A DNA stretch of 23,527 nt from CAZDRI01 sp964508055 (GCA_964508055.1 CAZDRI010000026.1:1-23527); one strand, 5' to 3'. Positions 1-8,126 are shown, counted from the stretch's first letter. Numbers and translations: made by a program. The notes: a model not told the origin generated them from the letters alone.

Positions 1-1
1 T

Positions 2-703
2 GGGAGAGCAAACAGTAAAGAAAGTATATCAGTAGCTAAATTTAGCTCTTATAAAAAAGTTGGCGATGAACCAGTTATGATAGCTAATAATCTTAATATT
101 CCAATTATGATAAACAAAAAAAGAGCTGTGGCGGTGGCTGACTTATTAAAAAATAATACTATAGACATAGTAATAAGTGATGATGGTCTGCAACACTATT
201 CAATGGCTAGAGATATTGAAATAGCTGTAATTGATGGTAAATTACGCTTTGCAAATAATTGGTTCTTACCAGCTGGACCTCTAAGAGAGCCTATATCAAG
301 ATTATCAAAATGTGATTTTATTATTAATAATAGTGGTAAAACTTATAGCAATGAATTTGCTATGACATTAAAACCTGTTGAATACATAAATATAAAAACT
401 AATAAAAAAATAGCTTTTAATGATTGGAATATAAGAAATTGTAATGCAATTTGTGCTATTGGTAATCCGGATAGATTTTTTTCAGTATTAGAGCATCAAG
501 GTATAAAATTAGAAAAAAAGATATTTAAAGACCATTATCCATTTAAAATAACTGATATAAATTTCAATAACGATAAACCTATAATAATGACTGAGAAAGA
601 CGCTGTTAAATGTAGAAAATTCGCTAATGAAAAAATGTATTATCTAAAAGTAGAAACTAAATTAGATGCTAAATTTCTAACAAAATTATTAGAAAAATTT
701 TAA
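2..703 (+). CDS. lpxK: Tetraacyldisaccharide 4'-kinase (lipid A biosynthesis), 5' end outside window
   Basis: LpxK phosphorylates the 4' position of the tetraacyldisaccharide lipid A precursor at the inner face of the cytoplasmic membrane. The frame is open from base 2, so about 233 C-terminal residues are present; the family is usually 310-340, so the N-terminal P-loop part lies upstream. The ATG at 77 is internal: the residues before it include VGDEP, a family motif. Other visible motifs are DDGLQH, ARDIEIAVID, LPAGPLREP and, near the end, TEKDAVKC. Order and product match E. coli lpxK, which also lies just upstream of a Trm112-type gene and kdsB. The stop is 6 nt before the next start, so co-transcription is likely. 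Identity is clear; only the true start is unknown. Confidence 0.92.
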   Translation, partial: GRANSKESISVAKFSSYKKVGDEPVMIANNLNIPIMINKKRAVAVADLLKNNTIDIVISDDGLQHYSMARDIEIAVIDGKLRFANNWFLPAGPLREPISRLSKCDFIINNSGKTYSNEFAMTLKPVEYINIKTNKKIAFNDWNIRNCNAICAIGNPDRFFSVLEHQGIKLEKKIFKDHYPFKITDINFNNDKPIIMTEKDAVKCRKFANEKMYYLKVETKLDAKFLTKLLEKF

Positions 704-709
704 AGTATT

Positions 710-871
710 ATGATTGATAAAGATTTGTTAAAAATATTGGTTTGCCCAAAGTCTAAAAAACCATTAATAGAAAAAGATAATGAACTAATATGTAAAGAAA
801 GCAAACTTGCATATCCTATTATTGATGGCATACCAATCTTGCTCATTGAAGAAGCAAGAAATATAAAATAA
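710..871 (+). CDS. Trm112-family small protein (YcaR-like)
   Basis: A 53-residue ORF, too short for many gene callers. It begins MIDKDLLKILVCP and continues with a second half holding AYPIIDGIPIL, the typical Trm112/YcaR pattern (L-x-I-L-x-C-P ... Y-P-I-x-D-G-I-P-x-L). One Cys is in the LVCP motif (residue 12) and another is at residue 28. Trm112 proteins are small activating partners of methyltransferases in eukaryotes and archaea; the bacterial YcaR role is poorly defined. Its position between lpxK and kdsB is the same as ycaR in E. coli. The TAA stop abuts the kdsB ATG directly, which suggests translational coupling. Confidence 0.85.
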   Translation: MIDKDLLKILVCPKSKKPLIEKDNELICKESKLAYPIIDGIPILLIEEARNIK

Positions 872-1609
872 ATGAGTTTTTATGTAATTATCCCTGCTCG
901 TTATAAGTCAACTAGATTATCTGCAAAACTATTACGCATAATAAATAACAAACCTCTTATTCAATACAGTTATGAAAATGCCATTAAAAGTAATGCTTAT
1001 AAAGTAATAATTGCAACAGATGATAAGAGGATAAAGTCTGTTTGTGAAGATTTTGGTGCTAAGGTTTTAATGACAAATAAAAATCATACTTCAGGCACAT
1101 CAAGAATAGCAGAAGCAATTACAAAACTAAATTTAAAAGATAATGAAATCGTTGTGAATCTTCAAGGTGATGAACCTTTATTACCTTTTGAGTTAATAAA
1201 TCAAGTAGCTGATAATTTAAAATCAAGCAAAGTAAAAGTAACAACTTTATGTGAGAGAATTAAAAAATACGAAATATTTAAAGACCCTAATTGTGTCAAA
1301 GTAGTGTTTGATAAAGATAATTATGCTCTTTATTTTTCTAGAGCAACAATCCCATATAATAGAGATGATAAAAATAACTCCTTAAAATTTGGAGCTTATA
1401 AACATATAGGTATTTATGCTTATTATGCTGGTTTTATAAAAAATTATTTACAACTATCACCAAGTGCAATAGAAAATATAGAAAAATTAGAGCAATTAGG
1501 TATACTTTTTCATGGCTATAAAATACATATAGACATTGCAAAAAAATCAAGTGGTATAGGGGTTGATACTATTGATGATTTAAAAAAAATAAGGGGGATA
1601 TTATCATGA
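872..1609 (+). CDS. kdsB: 3-deoxy-manno-octulosonate cytidylyltransferase (CMP-Kdo synthetase)
   Basis: KdsB activates Kdo with CTP to CMP-Kdo in the cytoplasm, feeding the lipid A inner core. The 245-residue length is normal for the family (about 245-255). The N-terminal nucleotide-binding motif VIIPARYKSTRL is at residues 5-16, and the metal/substrate motif NLQGDEP at 96-102. The SRATIP motif and the C-terminal GVDTIDDL are also present. Two usually conserved spots differ: the RLPGKPL signature reads RLSAKLL (the Lys is kept), and the LEQLR motif near the C-terminus reads LEQLG. The gene follows the Trm112-like gene without a gap and overlaps folD by 4 nt (ATGA), so it is one operon with lpxK. 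Confidence 0.93.
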   Translation: MSFYVIIPARYKSTRLSAKLLRIINNKPLIQYSYENAIKSNAYKVIIATDDKRIKSVCEDFGAKVLMTNKNHTSGTSRIAEAITKLNLKDNEIVVNLQGDEPLLPFELINQVADNLKSSKVKVTTLCERIKKYEIFKDPNCVKVVFDKDNYALYFSRATIPYNRDDKNNSLKFGAYKHIGIYAYYAGFIKNYLQLSPSAIENIEKLEQLGILFHGYKIHIDIAKKSSGIGVDTIDDLKKIRGILS

Positions 1610-2448
1610 TTATTGACGGCAGAGAAGTAGCTAATAATTTACAAAGCAAAATTGCAGATAAGGTTAAAAAACTACCTACTCCACCAGGATTAGCAGTTGT
1701 TTTAGTAGGAGAAGATCCAGCATCAAAAGTGTATGTTGGGCGTAAGCAAAAAGCCTGTAATGAAGTTGGTTTTTATTCTGAAGAAATAAAGTTACCTGCT
1801 GATACTAGTCAAGATGAAGTTTTAAAAATAATAAAAAAACTTAATAAACAAGACAATATAAATGGGATTTTAATCCAACTCCCTCTACCTGAGCATATTA
1901 ATGCTCACCAAGTTACTGAAGCTATTGATTCATGGAAAGATGTTGATGGTTTTAATTCTATTAATATCGGTAACCTAATGCAAAACAAACCTTGTCTCCA
2001 CCCTTGTACTCCAAAAGGAGTTATGACTTTGCTTAAAAGTATAAATATGGATATAAAAGGTAAAGATGCTGTAATAGTAGGAGCATCAAATATTGTTGGC
2101 AAGCCAATGGCAATAGAATTATTAAATGCTGGTGCTACTGTTACAGTTTGTCATAGTAAGACTAAAGATTTAGAAAGAGAAGTTGCTAAGGCTGATATTT
2201 TAGTAGTAGCTGTTGGAGTGCCAGAATTAATAAAAGGTAAGAGTATTAAAAAAGGAGCTGTTGTAATAGATGTTGGTATTAATCGTCTTGATAATAATAA
2301 ATTAGTAGGTGATGTTGAATTTAAGACTGCTAGCAAAAAAGCAGCATATATAACACCTGTGCCTGGAGGTGTAGGACCGATGACTATTGCAACTTTATTA
2401 GAAAATACTTTGATTGCTTATAATTTAAAAAATAGATTTAAAAGATAA
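1606..2448 (+). CDS. folD: Bifunctional methylene-THF dehydrogenase / methenyl-THF cyclohydrolase
   Basis: FolD interconverts 5,10-methylene-, methenyl- and 10-formyl-tetrahydrofolate with NADP in the cytosol, supplying one-carbon units. Its 280 residues match the family. Visible motifs are the catalytic YVGRKQKAC (Tyr43, Lys47), GILIQLPLP near 87-95, KDVDGF with Asp114, the nucleotide-binding GASNIVGKPM at 159-168 and the C-terminal PVPGGVGPMT at 251-260. The start overlaps the kdsB stop as ATGA and has a good ribosome binding site (AAGGGGG) inside the kdsB end, so translation is coupled to kdsB. Coupling of folD to an lpxK-kdsB operon is not the E. coli arrangement. Assignment is secure. 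Confidence 0.97.
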   Translation: MIIDGREVANNLQSKIADKVKKLPTPPGLAVVLVGEDPASKVYVGRKQKACNEVGFYSEEIKLPADTSQDEVLKIIKKLNKQDNINGILIQLPLPEHINAHQVTEAIDSWKDVDGFNSINIGNLMQNKPCLHPCTPKGVMTLLKSINMDIKGKDAVIVGASNIVGKPMAIELLNAGATVTVCHSKTKDLEREVAKADILVVAVGVPELIKGKSIKKGAVVIDVGINRLDNNKLVGDVEFKTASKKAAYITPVPGGVGPMTIATLLENTLIAYNLKNRFKR

Positions 2449-2471
2449 ATAATTTTTAATTTATTTATAAA

Positions 2472-3329
2472 ATGAATAATTGCAAGAACATAGTAAGTAA
2501 TGTTGATGTTATAGATTTTTTAGAATCTTTTCAAGGTGATAACTTGTTTGATTTAGCAATAATAGATCCTCCATATAATATTGGAAAAGATTTTGGTAAT
2601 AATAATGACAATATGAATATTGAAGATTATGTTAATTGGAGTATTAAATATATAAAAGAATGTCTAAGAGTTGTTAAACCGTCTGCACCAATATACATAT
2701 ATGGTTATCCAGAAATATTATCATATATTGCAATTAAATACCCTATTAAAAATCAAAGGTGGTTAACTTGGCATTATACTAACAAAACAGTTCCTTCAAG
2801 TAAGTTTTGGCAAAGGAGTTTTGAGAGTATACTTTGCTTATGGAAAGGTGAGAAACCAAAACTAATAGTTGATAATATAAGAGAAAATTATACTAAGGGT
2901 TTTTTAAAAAATGCTGCTGGAAAAGTAAGAAATAGCAAAAAATGTAGGTATAGTAAAGGAAATTCAAAGACTATATATAAAGCACACATAAAGGGGGCTT
3001 TACCTAGAGATGTAATAAAAATACCGGCTTTAGCTGGTGGTTCAGGATATTCAGAGAGGGTTTTTTATTGTGAAGATTGTAAGGTTTTATGTATGGGCAA
3101 AGAAAAACATAACCATGATAATTGTCATATAATAAATCACCCTACCCAAAAACCTTTTAAAATAACAGAAAAACTAATATATGGGAGTTTACCTAATAAA
3201 ATTTTAATTCCATTTGCTGGAAGTGGTTCTGAATGTTTTGTTGCTAGAAAAATGGGAATAGATTTTTATGCTACAGAAATAAATCTTAAATATGTTAACT
3301 TAGCTAATAAATGGATAGAAACAATATGA
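2472..3329 (+). CDS. Type II DNA methyltransferase, beta class (N6-adenine or N4-cytosine)
   Basis: This is the modification enzyme of a restriction-modification pair. The catalytic motif IV, DPPYNIG, is near the N-terminus (residues 32-38), while the SAM-binding motif I, PFAGSGSE, is near the C-terminus (247-254). That order (IV first, I last) defines the beta class. HPTQKP at 223-228 is the usual element before motif I. DPPY favours N6-adenine methylation, but the base and site cannot be proved from sequence. Residues 200-219 hold a Cys/His-rich insert (Cys200, Cys203, Cys207, His213, His215, Cys218, His219) resembling a zinc knuckle. There is no strong ribosome binding site ahead of the ATG. 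It starts 23 nt after folD and overlaps the next gene by 4 nt if that gene starts at 3326. Confidence 0.88.
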   Translation: MNNCKNIVSNVDVIDFLESFQGDNLFDLAIIDPPYNIGKDFGNNNDNMNIEDYVNWSIKYIKECLRVVKPSAPIYIYGYPEILSYIAIKYPIKNQRWLTWHYTNKTVPSSKFWQRSFESILCLWKGEKPKLIVDNIRENYTKGFLKNAAGKVRNSKKCRYSKGNSKTIYKAHIKGALPRDVIKIPALAGGSGYSERVFYCEDCKVLCMGKEKHNHDNCHIINHPTQKPFKITEKLIYGSLPNKILIPFAGSGSECFVARKMGIDFYATEINLKYVNLANKWIETI

Positions 3330-4000
3330 GTAATAAATTAAAACAATTTAATAGATTTTTGTCTAATATTGACTTAAATAAATACAGAAGCAAATATTCT
3401 AAAATTAAACTTGTTGAATTAGATTTACCAAGAAATATTCAAGCTATAAAGCTATTATATGAAATTTATTGGGATAATTTTGATTTATTAGGTTATGATG
3501 AATTTTATGGTTTATATAGTAAAAAATTGGAGAAAGAACTAGAGAGCTTTAGAAAAAAACAAATGTTTAGTGTAGAAACATTTTATAGAGGATTACCAGC
3601 TAGAATTTATAGAACCTGGGCATCATTATTAACTCAAATACAAGGTGGATATGTAGCAGCGTCAATTTATCCAAAAGTTGAGATGTCATCAGATTTAGAT
3701 TATGCAGGTATAGATATGAGAATATATATTAATGCTAATAAATATATTAGTATACAAATAAAAAAAGAAACTGTTAGTAGAGAAGTGAGAACTCCTTGGG
3801 TTGTATTAAAAAAAGGAGAACAAATTACAAATATTATTTATGAGGTTACTCATCATTCACCATTAACACCAACAGGAAAAGAATGTGTGCCTTATAAAAG
3901 GTGGGTAAGAAGATGGGGTGATAAACTAGCTAAGTTAGATAATGGTTTTATTATATTTTTGCCAGATATGTTTCATATTGATAATATAAAAACTCCTTAG
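3326..4000 (+). CDS. Putative type II restriction endonuclease, TaqI-like
   Basis: A 224-residue protein placed directly after the methyltransferase. I chose the ATG at 3326, which overlaps the methyltransferase stop as ATGA; an in-frame ATG at 3311 would add five residues. Neither has a strong ribosome binding site. The N-terminal pattern (a DL-x2-Y-x2-KY-x2-IK-x-VE-x-DLPR spacing followed by LY-x2-YW) and the middle stretch FYRGL-x-ARIYRTW-x-SLLTQIQGGYVA resemble the TaqI family as I remember it; no alignment was run. A PD-(D/E)XK-type core is plausible: the Asp of AGIDMR (residue 130 from this start) followed by QIKKE (Lys146). TaqI itself cuts TCGA, and TCGA is almost missing from this window. 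Target specificity and activity are unproven. Confidence 0.72.
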   Translation: MSNKLKQFNRFLSNIDLNKYRSKYSKIKLVELDLPRNIQAIKLLYEIYWDNFDLLGYDEFYGLYSKKLEKELESFRKKQMFSVETFYRGLPARIYRTWASLLTQIQGGYVAASIYPKVEMSSDLDYAGIDMRIYINANKYISIQIKKETVSREVRTPWVVLKKGEQITNIIYEVTHHSPLTPTGKECVPYKRWVRRWGDKLAKLDNGFIIFLPDMFHIDNIKTP

Positions 4001-4046
4001 CATATTAAAATTAAATGGCAATTTTCATCTGCTCTTTAAAAAAATC

Positions 4047-4412
4047 ATGATTTTAAAAATATTACGCGAAGGTTTAGGCAGGATAATAATTTTTATTGAC
4101 TATATTCTAGCACCAAAAAAAATAATAAGAACTGCAAAAGAGCAGCAAAAAGTTAATGATGCTGTTAAAAATTTATCTTTATATCAATTCTACACTTGTC
4201 CTTTTTGCATAAAGGTAAGAAGAACTATGCGTCGTCTTAATTTAGAAATTAAAACTATAGATGCTCAAGATAAAATTAATAAATTAGAACTTATAGAAAA
4301 AGGCGGTAAATTTATGGTGCCCTGTTTGAAAATTAAAGAGAATAAAAATACAGTTTGGCTTTATGAGTCTGATGCTATTATTGATTATTTAGATAAATGC
4401 TTTGGAGCGTAA
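4047..4412 (+). CDS. Glutaredoxin-domain protein with N-terminal membrane-associated segment
   Basis: A 121-residue thioredoxin-fold protein. A hydrophobic N-terminal stretch (about residues 8-22) precedes the glutaredoxin domain, which carries the dithiol active site CPFC at 51-54, the cis-Pro loop MVPCL around 90-94, and LYESDAIIDYL at 105-115, the GSH-binding/helix region typical of glutaredoxins and N-terminal GST domains. Such tethered glutaredoxin-like proteins are common in gammaproteobacteria, but their substrates are unknown. The gene sits 46 nt after the endonuclease, and its 3' end overlaps the convergent sulfatase-type gene by 28 nt. It is probably a host gene flanking the restriction-modification insertion. 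Domain call is firm; role is open. Confidence 0.85.
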   Translation: MILKILREGLGRIIIFIDYILAPKKIIRTAKEQQKVNDAVKNLSLYQFYTCPFCIKVRRTMRRLNLEIKTIDAQDKINKLELIEKGGKFMVPCLKIKENKNTVWLYESDAIIDYLDKCFGA

Positions 4413-6226
4413 AACCAAGTTAAGGCATCTAATGCTTTTTTAAATGTTGCTCTAGGTATCCTCTTATCAGTATTCCTATAGCGTGGGTCATAAATTTGTA
4501 AAAATCCTAAATTATTATCAACTGCAATTAAATCATCAGTAATGATTGCATAATCAGTATCTATCCCTGATATTAAAAACTCTCTTTTAGCTTCATCAAA
4601 TAAATTAAAACCTAAACTATAATCCGATATTGGATTTTTACAATTAAATACATCTTGTAATAAGGTAGGAATTATATCCCAATGGCTAGTTTTATTATTT
4701 ATCACTTTAGTATTAGCTTGATTTTTTTGTTTAAAAATAAGAGGCACTTGGAGTTGATATTTTGTAAAATTAGAGCCGTGCCCCCAATAATTTAATTTAT
4801 TATCATTGAATTCCTGACCATGGTCTGATGTTAATAATATTACTGTATTATCATATAATCCTTCTCTTTTAAGTTTAGTTATAACTTTTTTAATCAAACC
4901 ATCAACAAAATAAGCTGAGTTCTTATAGCGATTAAAAAATTCAGTTGGTTCATAATCATTATTTAGTTTGAAATAGTCAATTTTCTGCCATTCTGGTTCA
5001 AACTTAACTTTAAAGTCTTTTGGCCTGCTATAACCATGCGGTGAATCATAAAATAAAAAAGCAAAAAACGGCTGCTTGTCATTTATATTATCAATAAAGT
5101 CTATAAATTCATTTGTGATTTTTATATCTTTTTCTGCTGGTGAATTGCCCTTAGTATGGGTTTTTAAATTCTTAACATTAACAAAAATAGTGCGATGAAA
5201 TCTAGGTGAAACCAATCGTGCCGATGAAAAAATACCAAATTGATAATTATTGTCATTTAAGACATCAATTAAAACACTGCCTTTCTCTACTTGTAAAAAA
5301 CTACTCCAATATGTTCCAGGTAAACCATAGAATAAAGTAAAAAGCCCGGTCCTAGTGCCATTACCGCCACTAAAATGATTATTAAATTTGCTTGCTTTCC
5401 TAGCCAACTCATAGCTAAATGGCATTATTTCACTAGCTAACATATCGGCTCTTAGAGTGTCTATAGCTATCATTAATATATTTGTTTTTGTATTTTTACT
5501 ACATTGCAATCTTGCTTTTGGATAATAAAGCTTATCATTAGAGAAACTAAGTTTTATATCTTGTAGGTCTTTTTTGTCTAATTTTGGCAGCTTAAACGCT
5601 ACTACTAATTCATGAGATTTTAAAGGATAGTAAAAAGGCAGTATTGATGTTTGGCTTAAAACTGGAATATAACGATTATCATAAGCCCAAGCGTGAATTG
5701 TTTGCCCTATAAAAGTAATAGCAAATATAAATAAAAAAACCAAATATCCAATTGGGTGTTTCTTCTTAGTGAACTTAATTAGTGTAAATACGCCAATAAT
5801 TTGGATAATAATTACTGTTAGAATTGAGAAGATAAATTTAAGCCAAGTAACTATTGAGAAATCAAAAATATCTCCACCACCATTTATTATAAAATTTGCA
5901 ACTGTAGCATTAATATGAAATCTATATTGTTGATATACCACAGTATCAATCCATAAAAAAGCAACCAATAGAGTATATAAAAAAACAATTATTACTAAAT
6001 TCAATTTATTGTTAGGCAATAAAAATAGCGGTAATGTTAATAAAAAAACTGCTAATACTGCAATAGAAAAATGACCAATAAAAGCTAAAGGTAGATATAT
6101 TAAAGTTAATAAATCTTGTGGCGGGCTACTAACATTAGAAAAATAAAATAAAGAAAATATAATAAGCAAGACCAAATTAAATGGCATTGCCCAAAGGGTA
6201 AATCTAAATAAATGTTTTTTATTCAT
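4385..6226 (-). CDS. DUF3413/sulfatase-domain inner-membrane protein (YejM/PbgA/LapC-like)
   Basis: The 613-residue protein has about five membrane segments in the first 180 residues (roughly 12-30, 42-69, 76-98, 127-150, 160-179) and then a periplasmic alkaline-phosphatase-fold domain. The architecture and patterns such as IGHFS and the SGGN..T..GLFTLFYG stretch match E. coli YejM (PbgA/LapC), which senses lipopolysaccharide and controls LpxC turnover. Unlike my recollection of E. coli YejM, the metal and nucleophile sites look intact: IDTLRADM (Asp256), GNGTRTG (Thr291), TSDHGQE (Asp468, His469) and WGHG (His483), so it may be a hydrolase or phosphotransferase. Its ATG overlaps the bioH stop (ATGA), making it the last gene of the trpE-bioF-bioH cluster. 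It runs convergently into the glutaredoxin gene. Confidence 0.83.
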   Translation of the reverse strand: MNKKHLFRFTLWAMPFNLVLLIIFSLFYFSNVSSPPQDLLTLIYLPLAFIGHFSIAVLAVFLLTLPLFLLPNNKLNLVIIVFLYTLLVAFLWIDTVVYQQYRFHINATVANFIINGGGDIFDFSIVTWLKFIFSILTVIIIQIIGVFTLIKFTKKKHPIGYLVFLFIFAITFIGQTIHAWAYDNRYIPVLSQTSILPFYYPLKSHELVVAFKLPKLDKKDLQDIKLSFSNDKLYYPKARLQCSKNTKTNILMIAIDTLRADMLASEIMPFSYELARKASKFNNHFSGGNGTRTGLFTLFYGLPGTYWSSFLQVEKGSVLIDVLNDNNYQFGIFSSARLVSPRFHRTIFVNVKNLKTHTKGNSPAEKDIKITNEFIDFIDNINDKQPFFAFLFYDSPHGYSRPKDFKVKFEPEWQKIDYFKLNNDYEPTEFFNRYKNSAYFVDGLIKKVITKLKREGLYDNTVILLTSDHGQEFNDNKLNYWGHGSNFTKYQLQVPLIFKQKNQANTKVINNKTSHWDIIPTLLQDVFNCKNPISDYSLGFNLFDEAKREFLISGIDTDYAIITDDLIAVDNNLGFLQIYDPRYRNTDKRIPRATFKKALDALTWFYAPKHLSK

Positions 6227-6936
6227 AGTTTTAAACTTAATCTTAAAAAATCACTATCTAAAAAAGGAATATGTCCACAATTTAAAATATGAGTAGCTAT
6301 ATTATTTTCTTTATAAAAGTTAGCTATTTTATTAGGAACTATTGTGTCATATTTACCTAAAACTACAGATTTATCACAATTCAAAGCTAAAAATTCTTTT
6401 ATTAAATCACAATTTATAATCATATCTAAACCTTGCTCTAATGCGTAAGGGTCAGCTGGATTATTATCAATATAATTATTTAAAATTGTAATTGTTTTTT
6501 TCTCCTTAGTTTGAAGAAAAATAAAACGCTTTAAAGTTTTCTCTATATTAATATTTAAACTTTGGGAAAATTCACTAAAAATTGCTCTATCAATACCATA
6601 TTGCCACTTATCTTGTTTTACAAACTTAGGAGATGATGCTACTAATAGCAAATTTTTAATACCAATTAAAGTAGCAATTTTAATAGCTAATAAACCTCCT
6701 AATGACCAGCCGATAATAGTGGCATTGTTAGGCATAATAGGCATGATAGCTTCACTCCATTTATCTATACCTCCTTTTATAATGTCGCTTTTACCATGCC
6801 CTGGTAGATCAATAATTGTAACTTTAAAATCTTTTGCTAATTTATATGCCAAAGGTTTGAATATCCTAGCATTGAAACCCCAGCCATGCAATAACACAAT
6901 ATTTTTGCCAGAGCCAAAAGTTTTATACCAAAGCAT
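6223..6936 (-). CDS. bioH: Pimeloyl-ACP methyl ester carboxylesterase (alpha/beta hydrolase)
   Basis: BioH hydrolyses pimeloyl-ACP methyl ester to release pimeloyl-ACP, the substrate of BioF in biotin synthesis. At 237 residues it is slightly shorter than E. coli BioH (256). The alpha/beta-hydrolase pattern is complete: LLHGWGFNA near residues 15-23 for the oxyanion hole, nucleophile elbow GWSLGG with Ser78, LGKYDTIVP with Asp197, and CGHIPFL with His222. The start codon lies inside the end of bioF (14-nt overlap), so the two are coupled. The pairing with bioF is what raises a general hydrolase call to BioH. No bioC, bioD, bioA or bioB is in the window. Confidence 0.82.
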   Translation of the reverse strand: MLWYKTFGSGKNIVLLHGWGFNARIFKPLAYKLAKDFKVTIIDLPGHGKSDIIKGGIDKWSEAIMPIMPNNATIIGWSLGGLLAIKIATLIGIKNLLLVASSPKFVKQDKWQYGIDRAIFSEFSQSLNINIEKTLKRFIFLQTKEKKTITILNNYIDNNPADPYALEQGLDMIINCDLIKEFLALNCDKSVVLGKYDTIVPNKIANFYKENNIATHILNCGHIPFLDSDFLRLSLKL

Positions 6937-8026
6937 TTAATGCCTCAAATAATTTATTTATATGGTTTTTATTATGCCCTGCTGATAAAGTAAATCTTAA
7001 TCTTGCAGTGTTTTTTTGAACTGTTGGAGGTCTTATTGCTTTTACATAAAACCCTTTTTTAAAAAGGTCTGTGCTTAAATTAAGGGCTTTTTTACTATCC
7101 CCAATTATAAGTGGTTGAATTGCTGAATCTGAATGCATAAATTTAATACCCAATTCATTAGCACATTTTTTAAAATAATCAATATTAGCAAATAACTTAT
7201 CTTGTTGGATATTTGTTTTTATAATTTCAAGGCTTTTTAAAGTAGCAGCACATATTGCAGGAGGTATGGCTGTAGTATAAATATAAGGTCTAGACTTTTG
7301 TATTAAATATTCAATAAAATCTCTACTACCAGCAACAAAAGAGCCCATAGTAGCACACGCTTTGCCTAAAGTAGCCATATAAATATCAATATTTTTAGGG
7401 TTTTTAAAAACACCAAACCCATGGGCATCATCAAGCATTAAAAAAGCATTTTTAGCTTTAGCGACTTTATTTATTTTATTAACATCTACCCTATCACCAT
7501 CCATACTAAAAACTAAATCAGACACAATCAAGCCTTGTCCATCTAAGTTTGATATTTTCTTTTCTAAAGAGCTAATATCATTATGGTGATAACGCCTAAT
7601 AGCAAAACCTGCTAATAAATTAGCATCAATGATAGAAGCATGATTTAATCTGTCTTGCACAATCCAATCTAAGTTATTTTTTAAGGCTGATAGAACTCCT
7701 AAATTAGCCATATAACCAGTAGAATAAAGTAAAACTTTTTCATATCCGCTAAATTTTGCTAATTCTTGCTCTAATTTTTCATGTATCTCAAAATGTCCTC
7801 CAACTAAATGTGAGGCTCCACTGCCTACTCCATAAATACTTATAGCTTTTTTAAAAGTCTTTTTTATATCTGCATTATTAGCAAGAGCTAAATAATCATT
7901 AGCACAAAAGTTTATTAATTCTTTATTACTGATTTTTATTTTAATACTTTGGGGAGTAGTTACAATATCACGCTTACGGTAGTGATTAATATTTTTAAAA
8001 TACTGTAATTCTTGACTAAAATCCAT
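6923..8026 (-). CDS. bioF: 8-amino-7-oxononanoate synthase
   Basis: A PLP enzyme that condenses pimeloyl-ACP (or -CoA) with L-alanine to give 8-amino-7-oxononanoate, the first committed ring-building step of biotin synthesis. The 367-residue length is near E. coli BioF (384). Visible motifs are GSGASHLVGG at 68-77, SMDGD at 174-178, LDDAHGFGV with Asp199 and His202, and TLGKACATMGS with the PLP Schiff-base Lys222. It lies 100 nt downstream of trpE and overlaps bioH by 14 nt. Glycine C-acetyltransferase and other alpha-oxoamine synthases are the alternative, but the adjacent bioH supports BioF. Confidence 0.93.
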   Translation of the reverse strand: MDFSQELQYFKNINHYRKRDIVTTPQSIKIKISNKELINFCANDYLALANNADIKKTFKKAISIYGVGSGASHLVGGHFEIHEKLEQELAKFSGYEKVLLYSTGYMANLGVLSALKNNLDWIVQDRLNHASIIDANLLAGFAIRRYHHNDISSLEKKISNLDGQGLIVSDLVFSMDGDRVDVNKINKVAKAKNAFLMLDDAHGFGVFKNPKNIDIYMATLGKACATMGSFVAGSRDFIEYLIQKSRPYIYTTAIPPAICAATLKSLEIIKTNIQQDKLFANIDYFKKCANELGIKFMHSDSAIQPLIIGDSKKALNLSTDLFKKGFYVKAIRPPTVQKNTARLRFTLSAGHNKNHINKLFEALNALV

Positions 8027-8092
8027 TTTAATAATTTATTTTGCAGTAATTTTTATTTTTGGCAACGAAATTATGAACCTTTACACCAATGC

Positions 8093-8121
8093 ATTAGAGA
8101 TAGTAAGTGAATAAAAAACAA
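8093..8121 (-). promoter_or_regulatory. Possible sigma-70 promoter for bioF-bioH operon
   Basis: In the 100-nt trpE-bioF gap the minus strand reads TTGTTT (8116-8121), 17 nt, then TCTAAT (8093-8098). The -10 box is 5/6 of consensus and the -35 box only 3/6. Such matches arise by chance in AT-rich DNA, so this is a weak call. The gene order would also allow read-through from trpE. Confidence 0.28.
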
Positions 8122-8126
8122 CAAAC

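Noticed and set aside
1585..1600. Poly-A and poly-G runs near the kdsB end as phase-variable tracts
   Set aside because: The runs are short, the G-run serves as the folD ribosome binding site, and similar A-runs occur everywhere in this AT-rich DNA.
3311..3325. ATG at 3311 as the endonuclease start
   Set aside because: It is possible, but the ATG at 3326 forms the ATGA overlap typical of coupled genes and the extra five residues add no recognisable motif.
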